Positions 48,535 to 59,400 of a DNA stretch of 64,000 nt are shown one piece after another. The DNA comes from Pantoea sp. RIT-PI-b (GTDB taxonomy: Bacteria; Pseudomonadota; Gammaproteobacteria; Enterobacterales; Enterobacteriaceae), in the NCBI RefSeq assembly GCF_001187905.1, contig NZ_LGIS01000012.1, positions 496,001 through 560,000 on the forward strand, written 5' to 3'. The notes beneath the pieces were generated by a model. The model was not told the DNA's origin, ran no database searches, and worked only from the letters and a program-made list of their open reading frames with translations. Position 1 is the first letter of the stretch; each line of letters begins with the position of its first letter. Both the position numbers and the translations under genes were made by a program.

Positions 48535-50256
48535 TTACCTCAGCCAGTTGGTTTTCGCCAGTTCCACGATCTCATCACCGCGTCCATTCAGAATGGCGCG
48601 CATCATATACAGGCTGAAACCTTTGGCCTGCTCCGCTTTGATCTGCGGCGGCATCGACAACTCTTCTTTGGCGGTAATCGCATCAATCAGTACCGGACCA
48701 TCGTGCGCGAAGGCTTCCTGCAGCACGCCGTTCAGCTCGGAGGCTTTCTCCACGCGCATACCTTTGATGCCGCAGGCGGCGGCAATCGCGGCGAAATCCG
48801 GGTTCTCGAGATCGGTACCATCGGTCAGATAACCGCCGGCTTTCATCTCCATCGCGACGAAGCCCAGCACGCTGTTGTTGAAGATCACCAGTTTCACCGG
48901 CAACTTCAGCTGCGCCACCGAAATGAAATCGCCCATCAACATGCTAAAGCCGCCATCACCGCACAGCGCCACCACCTGACGCTGTTTATTCAGCGACTGT
49001 GCGCCCAGCGCCTGTGGCATGGCGTTGGCCATCGACCCGTGATTAAACGAGCCGATGAGTCGACGTTTGCCGTTCATCTTCAGGTAGCGTGCCGCCCATA
49101 CCGTTGGTGTGCCCACGTCGCAGGTAAAGATGGCGTCGTCATCGGCGTATTCACTGATTTGCTGGGCGAGATATTGCGGATGAATCGGCAGCTTGTCATT
49201 GGCCGTTGCCAGTTCATCAAGGCCTTTCCGCGCATCGACATAATGTTCCAACGCCTTGTCCAGATGCTGGCGATCGGTTTTACTGGTGAGCTGCGGCTGC
49301 AGCGCATGCAAGGTGGTTTTGATATCACCGACCAGCGCCATATCGACATGGCTATGTGAGCCGAGACTGCCGGGATTGATATCGATCTGAATGATTTTGG
49401 CATCTGCCGGATAGAAAGCGCGATAGGGGAATTGCGTGCCGAGCAGCACCAGGGTGTCGGCGTTCATCATCGCGTGGAAACCCGATGAGAAACCAATTAA
49501 CCCGGTCATACCGACGTCGTAAGGATTATCGTATTCGATGTGCTCCTTCCCGCGCATGGCGTGTACCACCGGCGCTTTCAGCGTTTCCGCCAGTTTGACC
49601 ACTTCTGCATGCGCGCCAGCGCAACCGCTGCCGCACAGCAGCGTGATATTTTTCGCGCCGTTCAACGTCTCGGCTAACCGAGCCACTTCGCTGGCGGATG
49701 GCACCACATGCGGCAGCTGCGGTGGATACCATTCGCTACGCGCGCTTTCCGGGGCGGGCTGCAGTGCCACATCGCCGGGAATCACAATCACCGAGACGCC
49801 GCGATTAAGAATCGCTTTGCGCATCGCGATGCCCAGCACTTGCGGCAACTGTTCGGGATTGGAAACCAGCTCACAGTAATGGCTGCACTCACGGAACAGC
49901 TCCTGCGGATGGGTTTCCTGGAAGTAGCCACTGCCGATTTCGCTGGAAGGAATGTGGGCCGCGATGGCTAATACCGGAACATGGTTCCGGTGACAATCAA
50001 ACAAGCCATTGATTAAGTGCAAGTTTCCTGGACCACAGGATCCTGCGCAGACTGCCAGTTCGCCGCTGATTTGTGCTTCGGCTCCAGCCGCGAAGGCCGC
50101 GACTTCTTCATGGCGCGTGGGCATCCATTCGATAGTGCCCATACGATTTAGGCTATCGCTCAGCCCGTTGAGTGAGTCGCCGGTGACGCCCCAAATGCGC
50201 TTCACACCGGCGTTTTCGAGGGTTTTTGCCAGCAGTGCCGCCACAGTTTGCTTCAT
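48535..50256 (-). CDS. poxB: PoxB, pyruvate dehydrogenase (quinone)
   Basis: This peripheral membrane flavoenzyme oxidises pyruvate to acetate and CO2 and passes electrons to ubiquinone, mainly in stationary phase. The 573-residue protein (E. coli 572) has the three ThDP-enzyme domains: an N-terminal Pyr domain with the catalytic Glu in THEE-type [14 protein letters not shown], a central FAD domain and a C-terminal PP domain with [16 protein letters not shown] and FNNS. The C-terminal tail that binds membrane lipid is present ([13 protein letters not shown]). Confidence 0.96.
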   Translation of the reverse strand: MKQTVAALLAKTLENAGVKRIWGVTGDSLNGLSDSLNRMGTIEWMPTRHEEVAAFAAGAEAQISGELAVCAGSCGPGNLHLINGLFDCHRNHVPVLAIAAHIPSSEIGSGYFQETHPQELFRECSHYCELVSNPEQLPQVLGIAMRKAILNRGVSVIVIPGDVALQPAPESARSEWYPPQLPHVVPSASEVARLAETLNGAKNITLLCGSGCAGAHAEVVKLAETLKAPVVHAMRGKEHIEYDNPYDVGMTGLIGFSSGFHAMMNADTLVLLGTQFPYRAFYPADAKIIQIDINPGSLGSHSHVDMALVGDIKTTLHALQPQLTSKTDRQHLDKALEHYVDARKGLDELATANDKLPIHPQYLAQQISEYADDDAIFTCDVGTPTVWAARYLKMNGKRRLIGSFNHGSMANAMPQALGAQSLNKQRQVVALCGDGGFSMLMGDFISVAQLKLPVKLVIFNNSVLGFVAMEMKAGGYLTDGTDLENPDFAAIAAACGIKGMRVEKASELNGVLQEAFAHDGPVLIDAITAKEELSMPPQIKAEQAKGFSLYMMRAILNGRGDEIVELAKTNWLR

Positions 50257-50371
50257 CGTTTGCTCCTTTCTGGTGTTGAGCCATCCATGCCGATGGCGAA
50301 AACGTGTCAGTCAGAAAGCGTAGACGATGAAGCTGGCGCGTAGCCGTGAAAAAATGCGCTGTAGCAAACTG

Positions 50372-50400
50372 AAAAAGAAACAAGCCCCTTGCGGGGCTTG
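50372..50400 (-). terminator. Terminator directly after the NRPS gene
   Basis: A perfect 8-bp stem CAAGCCCC / GGGGCTTG with a 4-base loop is followed on the reverse strand by TTTCTTTTT, eight bases after the NRPS stop codon. It marks the end of the NRPS operon. Confidence 0.92.
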
Positions 50401-50407
50401 AGAAGGA

Positions 50408-53400
50408 TTACTGCACGATAGCGTCGATGGCTTGAATGAAGGTTTCACACAGGGTGCGTATCGTCTGTTCACTCAGCTCACTGGCATCGTAGAACAGCGA
50501 CAGGAACAGCTGATCGTCTTCCGGGATTAAACACAATACCGTCTGATGATTACTGCCGCTGACGTTATCCAACGGCGTTAACGTAAACGGCAGCTCGTTA
50601 AGCTGTGCCTGGGGCATGCTTTCAAAGACAAACAGGCTGCCAAACGGCGATGTAGGTTGCCACTCACTGTCGTAATGATTGAGCTCGTGGAAAGCATACT
50701 GTTGCCGATCGGGCTGGCTAGTGGCGATCTGCGCTAACAGCACATTCGCCGACTGCTGTCGTATCTCCTGCAGACGCAATACCGGGCTGGCGACAAACAG
50801 CCCCACAAGTTGCGCAACGTTATCAATATCCGCCGGGCGCTCACTCATGGTGGTGCCGATGACCACATCATCAGTGTCCAGCAACTGCGCTAACGCCTGC
50901 ATCCACGCCAGTTGCGTGATCTGGTTGGGGGTGAAGCCAGTGCGGGTCGCATAGCTGTGCAAGGCTGTGCTTTGCGCGCAACTTAGCTTGTGTGCGAACT
51001 TACGCATGCGTTTTTCGCACGCCAGATCGATGGGCGACACCTTGTCTAAGGCCAAACGCTGGTTCATCGGCGCATCACACAAATAGTCTGACCAAAAGTG
51101 CTCGGCTGCGGCAATGTCACACTTTTGCAGCCACTGTGGGAAGGCCGCAAAGCTGAGTGGCGTAAAGTTAATTGGCTCACCGCGCAGTCGATGTTGATAA
51201 TCATCCAGCAGACTGGTCAGAATGTTATTCAGCGACCATCCATCAAACAGCACATGGTTAAAGGTTTGCATCATGTAGTGACACGTTGCACTGGCACGCA
51301 CCACCATCACTTTCATCAAACCTGGCTGCTCGATGTCCATCGGACGGTTACGTTCGGCCAACATGCGCGCCTGTAATGCCGCATGCAACTGCTCGGCCTC
51401 CATCCCAGACCAATCTTCAACTGTTACAGGAAAATTAACCTGCTTACAGACATAGGCTAACGGATTGCCGGGACAGTGCTTGTCGATATAACCCGTGCGT
51501 AACACATCGTAGCGTTGTGCCGCATATTGCCAGGCTTCGGCCATCACCTGTGCATTAAATTCACCGTCGATGCGTAGGATATTTTGATCGATCTGGAAAT
51601 CCGGATTGATGCGATTGAAATAAAGTAACTCGCGCTGCGTGCCGGTTGCAGGGTAAAGATTCTCTAACTCAATCTGTTGCTGCAGACCATCAAGCGCCTC
51701 TATGGTGATATTACACATCGGAAAATCTGACGGGCTAAACCAACTTTTCCCGGCCCGATGATGTTCAAGGCAATGTGTGACCAATCTTTCCAGCGTCCCG
51801 GTAAATTGCGCAATCAGCTGCGCGGTGACGGTCGATGGCAGTGCCGAAGCAACATTAAGAATCAGTTCGTCATTTACCACGCTAACAGTGAAATCCAGCA
51901 CGTTATGGGCGTTGTTTTCGGGGGCGCTTTGTTCTCCGCAACCATACGGCAAGATAACCCACGGCTGATGCTGCTGCGCTGTACTAATCTGACCAAGATA
52001 GTTGAAGCTGATCACCGGCAACAGGTGACTTTGCAGCATAGGTGCTGTGCCGGTACTGGCGAACTTCAGCGCGCTATAACCAAAGCCTTTGTCAGGAATG
52101 GCGCGTAACTGATCTTTGATAACGCGTAGATTTTGTGCTTCATTCTCGTGGATCGCCAGGCGTAGCGGGAACAGGGTGGTAAACCAGCCCAGAGTGCGGC
52201 TAACATCGGCCAATTCTGCAATATCCTCACGGCCATGTCCCTCCAGCGTAATGTAAGACGCCGGCTGTCCGTGCCAACTTTGAAGCGCATGACTGAGTGC
52301 AGTAAGCAAGAAGTCGCTTACCTCCGTGTGGTAGACGTGATGCACATGATGCAGCAGCTGATCGGTTAATGTGGCTGACAGGCGCTGCGTAATAAACTGT
52401 CGCTCAGTTCGGCGCTCGATAAGCTGCCAATAGTCATATTGTCCGGCTATTTGTTCCTGCCAGTAATCCATCTGCGGCAGGTTGCGCGTGGCATAATCGC
52501 CAATGCATTGCTGCCACTGGCGATAGCTGGTGGCTTTTTTCTGCAGGGCATTACCCTGATACAGGGTCTGCAAATCACTGGCAACGATTCGCCATGAAAC
52601 GGCATCAATGATCAGATGATGGAACGCGCAGAACAGCGCTGGCGGCTCACTACCGCAACTGTCGTATAAATAAACAAAGTGATAGAGCGCTCCCTGATTC
52701 AGATTGAAATAGCGCTGCCACTCGCTGCACTTCTCCTCAAGTTGCTGTGGATGCGTCAGCGTTGCGCGATCAAATCGGGTAAATGCCAGAGGTTCTTGCT
52801 CGGCAAGATAGCGCTGACAACTGATCTGCGCATCTTCAAAGGTAAAGCGCGCGCGCAGCATGTCGTGATGCGCCACTAACTGCTGCAAATGATGACGTAG
52901 ATCGTCCACTTGCAAATCAGCGGGTAAAGTCAATATGAAGGCTTGGTTAAACCAGTGCGGATTAGCCAATTTGAGGCTATTAAACCAGTGCTGCACCGGC
53001 AGCAACGCAAACTCACCACTCAGGCCGCCTTGTTCATTTATCACATCCTGCTGCTGCGGACGTTGCTCAATCAACTGCGCCAGCCTTTCGATAGTCTTTG
53101 CAGCAAAGATGTCGCGCGTAGAGCATGCAATGCCGCGTTTGCGCAGTTCGGTAGTTACCAGAATACTCTGGATAGAATCACCGCCGATACGGAAGAAGTT
53201 GGCATTAATGCTCACGGAATCGCTGTTCAACACCTGTTGCCACACTGCCGCAATAGTTACTTCCAGCCCGGAGCGAGGAGCACAGTATTGTTGTTCGCTG
53301 CGTTGTAGTGTGGGAGTCGGTAAACGGGCGCTGTCCAGTTTGCCGTTTACCGTAACCGGCAGATTATCTATGCGCGTTATTGCAGCTGGCAGCATGTAAT

Positions 53401-56400
53401 CAGGCAAGGTGCGTTCCAGCCTACTTAACAGATCGTCAGCGGAGAACGGCTGTTCAGCTCGCATGACGCACCATGCGCAGAGTTTTTTCTGACCGTCCAG
53501 CTCGCGCAACTGCACCACGGCATGCTCGACGCCTGGCTGCTGTTTGAGCGCGGTAGCGATCTCTTCCAATTCCACACGGAAACCGCGAATTTTTACCTGT
53601 TGATCTCTGCGTCCGAGATACTCCAGCTGACCATCGGCGCGATAACGTACCCAGTCACCGGTTTTGTACAGGGTGCCTTCACCAAATGGATTGCCGATAA
53701 AATGGCGGGCCGTCAGATCAGGGCGATTAAGATAGCCGCGTGACACCGCACTGCCACCGATATACAGCTCCCCCGGCGCCCCCTGCGGCACAGGTTTCAT
53801 CAGTCGGTTGAGCACGTAGAGCTGACGACCAGCAATGGCTTTGCCAATCGGAATAGAAGTGCCGTTTTCAGCTGTGGTGATTTCATAGGTGGTGGCAAAG
53901 GTAGTGCATTCGGTTGGGCCGTAACCGTTAAGAATATGGCGTGGTCGCTCAGGCTGAGCAGCCAGCTGGCGCATAATATCGGCAGATAATGCTTCACCGC
54001 CCACCAGTAAGTAGCGCAGTGAGTTAAACAGATCGCGCTGGCGCAAATAAAGCATGTCAAACAGCGACCGTGTTACCCACATCACGCTAATCCCTTCCGT
54101 TAGTATTAACGTTTTGAATCGCACGGTATCACTTGCCAGATCCTGTGTTGAGGGCGGTATCACTAATTTCGCCCCGTTCAACAGTGCTCCCCAGATCTCA
54201 AACGTGGCGGCATCAAACACTGGACTGGAAAGGAACAGCAGTGCATCGTCGTCACGCAATGCAACATACGAATTGTCCACCACCAAATCGACCATTGCCT
54301 GCTGAGTAATCGGCACGCCTTTGGGTTGGCCTGTAGTCCCCGAGGTAAAAATGATCGCGCCGATTGCTGCTAATTCGGAATGAATTGGCAGTGCGGCGGG
54401 GCTTAAGGTAGGGATAGCCTCGTCGAGCAGTAAACAGGGAAGAGGATTATCCGCGAGATGATGGCGATGCTGCTGATGCGTCAGCAGCAGCGGCGCAGCA
54501 GTTTCTGCCAGCATATAGTTGATGCGCTCTGTGGGATAGTCGATAGAGATTGGCACATAGCAACCACCCGCTTTCAGTATCGCTAGCATACCGATAATAA
54601 AATCGGTGCTTTTATCCATTAGCAGGGCAATGGGCGTTTCACGCGGCAGTGCTCCGCCGCTCATTAACTGATAACGGGTCAAAATATGGCGAGCCAGTTG
54701 ATTACTGCGGCTATCCAATTCTCTGTAGCTGAGATCTCCCTGGTGGCTGGAGAGTGCGATGCTTTCTGGATAACCCTTTGCCATATGTTGGAAACGCTTC
54801 AGCAGCGATTGACCGCAGCCACTGAGTTTTGGTGGTGTCAACGGCAGCATAGCGCAGGGCAGTTCAATGGTCTCATGCAGACGATGGGGATCTTGTGCAC
54901 ACTGCTGCATAATCATATTCAGCTGGCGCAGACGTTCATCGGCCTGCATGTCACTCAACCAATGAGTGAAGAAGTTGAGCTGCAGGGTAAGCGTTTCTTG
55001 TGATTCCCACGCCAGTAACGCCAGCGGATAATCAAGTTTCTCGTAAGCCGCATCCATTCGCCAGGCATTGGCAATACCGCTGCTGTGCGCCGCAATCGGA
55101 TAGTTTTCAAACACTACCAGGCTGTTAAATAGCGCCTCGCCATCGGTTTGAAGCTCGACCAAACCGATGTTGCTGTGGCTGTTTAGTTCGGCAATTTTTT
55201 GCTGAATCGCCAACAGCACCTCGGCGCAACTCTGATCCTGATGCCATGCAATCGCTAAAGGCAGCGTATTGATATAAGGACCGACACTCTCATTGATGCC
55301 GGCTACCGGCAGATCGCGTCCGGCTACGACGGTGCCGACTTGTGTCGTCTCATCCTGACTATAGATCTGTATCAACTTATGCCAGGCAAATTGCACCAGA
55401 GCATTGAGCGTGATGCCTAACTGCGCCGCACAGCTGCGCATTAAATGGGTTTCGGTTTTGCTTAGAATCAGGCGTCGTGAGGCTGCACTAAACTCTTCTG
55501 ATGCAGTATCCGAACTGCATTCCGGCGCAAGGCAACGCAAATCATTGGTACTGGATAGGCGAGCTTTTTCCAGCTGCCAGTAGCGGGCATATTTCAGCTT
55601 ATTACGTTGCAGGTAGCGCTGAGCCTCCAGCCAGCTGGTTTGCTCTTCCACGAGCGGATGCTCGCCACGCTGCAGAGCTTCGTAATAAAGATGAACGGTA
55701 TTGAACACACAAGGTTCGCTCCAGCCATCGCAAATGGCGTGATGCTGACTTTTCAGTACACTCCAGGCGTTTTCATGATGTTTAACCAACAGCAAGCGAA
55801 TCTCTGCAGGGTGTTGTAGAGAGAATACCTGCTGACGATCTTGCTGCTGTAATTGCACTAACCGTTGTTGCTGTTGGTGTGTGGGTAATGCACTAAGATC
55901 GATCACCCGCAGATTGGTGCTCGAAATGGCGGCATCCGCAATCACTATCTGCAGCATAGTGCCATCTTCCCAATCAAATGCGGTGCGCATGATTGGGAAA
56001 CGCTGTACGGCCAACTGCCAGGCTTGCTGATAATGTGCAGTGTTGAGTGTGCAGTCGTAATGCATAAGCTGCTGCACGCGATAAGCATCATCCTCTGGAT
56101 GCGCGAGCGTATGGGAAATCATCCCTTGTTGCAGCGGTGTTGCCGGAAGAATGGCGGACAGGGTTGGATACTGTTGCTGCAGGCGGGCCAGTCTGCCCTC
56201 AGAAAGGATAATCGGTCCGTAGTCGCTGGCAGTCAGCTGTGGTTGTTGCCGCGCCTTATCACAACACAGCGCAATAATATCAATGAGCGCATGCTGAAAC
56301 GCGGCGGCAAAATGCTGAGTTTGTCGGTCAGGCAGTTGGCTATTAATAAAGAATATCAGTTGCTGATCAAGTACCGCGCCATCCAGCGTTAGTGCATAAA

Positions 56401-59400
56401 CGCTCTTATTCGCATGACTGATGGTATTGCCACAGTGTTCGGTGACTAATGACCAGGCATCCTGAGTACTGGAGAGCACCCCAAGATAGTTAAATGCGAT
56501 AGCAGGATGTACGGTTTCACTCAGCATTCCCTGCTGGCGCGCAATGCCATAGCCAATTCCCTTCGCCGGGATCTGACGCAACATCTCTTTGGTTGCCACA
56601 ATGGTCGCGGCAATATCATCCTGCGCCTGTAAATTTACCGGGAACAGCGTAGTGAACCAGCCAACGGTTTGTGCCAGGTCGATTTGTTCATCCCAGGGCT
56701 CGCGGCCATGCCCTTCCAGGATAATGCGGTGCTGAGTGCGACGGCTCACCTGCGGTAGCGCCAGCGCCAATGCGGCCAGCAGTAAATCGTTGATAGTGGT
56801 ATTCCATGCCTGACCCGCTTCGCGTAATAACTGCTGGGTTTGTTCCGCTGTAAATCGGATAGTCAGATTATGCGGCGCAGCTTGGGGGGTAAAAATTGGG
56901 CTGGAATCCGATGTTATCGCCACCTGTTGCCACCACAGAAGATCATCCGGGTGCTGCTGCAAATACTCCTGTTGTGTTAACGCCCAACGACGGTAGCTGG
57001 TTGATTTACTGTGCAGCTGACCTTGTTCGATCTGCTGTTGGAGATCCAGGCCGATGATGCGCCATGAAACGGCATCAATGATTAAGTGATGGAAAGCGAA
57101 CCACAGACGATCGTTTCCATCAGGATGATGGCGAATAACTGCTGCCTGCCACAATGGTGCTTGCGTGTAGTCAAAGTTCGCCTGCAGAGCAGAGAGCTGC
57201 TGCTCTAGCGCTTCTGGTGATAACGCCGCAGCGTCAATCTCAATCAATATCGGCGTGACAAAATGCTCAGTTTCCGCGATCCATTGCTCCACAGCATTTG
57301 AGGAAACGCGATAGTAAGCACGCAACATATCATGCTGGCGGGAAAGCTGATGGAGTGCTGACTGCAGCTGTTCCACCCTGAGCCCATCGGGTAAACGCAG
57401 CATGAATGCCTGATTCCAGTGATGCGGTTGGGCAAAGTTTTGTTCGAAGAACCATTGCTGGATCGGTAGGAGCGGACACTCGCCGCTAATGGCTTCTTGT
57501 TCCTGCACGATCTGTTCCGCTTGATGTTGCAGAACCTGCGCCATTTTCGCCACGGTAGGCGAACGGTTTATCTCGCCAGCATCAAGGCTGTAACCGGCTT
57601 TACGCAGTTCAGTAACGAGCAAAATGCTTTGAATGGAATCGCCACCCATACGGAAAAAGTTATCATGTATGCCGATGCCATCAAGATTGAGCACCTTTTG
57701 CCAGGCGTTGCACAAGCGCTCTTCGAGCTCGTTGCGTGGCGCGCAAAAATCATCGCTGAGCGTCATCGTGGGAGTGGGTAACGATTTCTCATCCAGTTTG
57801 CCATTAGTTGTCAGCGGTAACTGCTTCAGTACAGTAAAACTGGATGGAATCATATATTCCGGTAAACACTCTTCCAGCATTCGGCGCAGCAAGGCAGTAT
57901 CAATCTCGCTATTTTTTACCGGCACCAGCCAGGCCGCGAGCTGTTTGTTTGTCCCTGCTTGCCAAACCGTAACGGCCGACTGTTGCACGTTGGGCAGTTT
58001 AAGCAGAGCCATTGCGACTTCGTCAGGTTCAATGCGGAATCCGCGAATCTTGACTTGCTTATCCATGCGCCCCAGATATTCAAGATTGCCATCAGCCAGC
58101 TGCCGCACGCGATCGCCGGTGCGATACAAGCGGCAATTCAGCTGGGGGTGGTGGATAAAGCTACGTTCACTTTGCTCAGGTTGATTGAGATAACTTCGGG
58201 CAAGGCCGATACCCCCGACATAGAGTTCACCCGGTGCTCCTTCAGGCACGGGTTGACCGCGACTATCCAGAATCCACAAGCTGCGGCCGCTGATGGCTTT
58301 ACCGAGTGGAATCGTCGTGTGCTGTTCGTTGGCAGGAATGGCATAGGTAGTGGTGAACGTTGTGCACTCTGTTGGCCCGTAGCCATTCAGGATGTATGAA
58401 GGACGTGAAGGTTGCGCTGCCAATTGTTTCATGATGGCTGGCGTGAGGGCTTCACCACCTACCAATAGATAACTTAATGCGTTAAATAAATTATTATCCG
58501 CCAGATACAGCGCATCAAATAAGGAACGGGTCAGCCACATAATGGTGATGGGATGCTGCTGTAACCATGCTTGCATCCGCGCCGCATCACTGACCAGCGC
58601 CAAAGTATCATCAGGAATAACCAGACTCGCTCCGTTAAGTAATGCCCCCCAAATTTCAAAGCTGGCGGCATCAAATGCGGGATTGGCGAGAAAAGCAACG
58701 CAGTCATCCGCCTGGATATGGATGTAGTTAGTGTCGACCACCAGCGCCAGGAGTGCTGCTTGCTCAATGATTACGCCTTTAGGTTTACCACTGGTGCCGG
58801 AGGTATAAAGAATGGCACCCGCCAGAGTGGCTTTTGTTAACGTTGCTATCTCGTTCGATGCATCAACTCCGAATGACTCGGCTAAGCAGGTGATAGTGAT
58901 GCCTGCTTCAGATTCAAATAAGGCAGCGACATGAGCTGCATGATGTTCGCTAGTGATCACTTGTCGCACGTTAGCATCCTGTGCAATCAGGCGCACACGT
59001 GCTGCAGGTGTATCAATAGCCATCGGTAAATAGCAACCACCAGCTTTAAGGATCGCCAACATAGCAACCAGCCACTGAGGCTGTTTTTCCATCAGAATAA
59101 TGACCGGCTCTTCTGCTTCAAGTCGGGGTGACAACTGGCGCGCCAGCGCGTTGGCCGCCATGTTAAGTTGCTGATAGGTGATGGAATGTTGTTGCCAGAT
59201 AAGCGCCGGTTTTTCCGGATAACGTTCAACTATCGCCGCAAAACGTGACAGTAAAGTCTCTGAATGGTCAATTGAAGGGGCGTCAATCGCTGTCAACACG
59301 GAACCTAGCGACAGCATCTCGTGCGGCTGATCGAAGTTTGCATTTGCCATCGACATCAGGGTCGCTACCTGCTGAACTAATCTCGCGGCGCGTGCTGCGC

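Noticed and set aside
50408-51715. A thioesterase at the C-terminus of the NRPS.
   Set aside because: The last 430 residues read as a condensation domain from start to end and contain no GxSxG.
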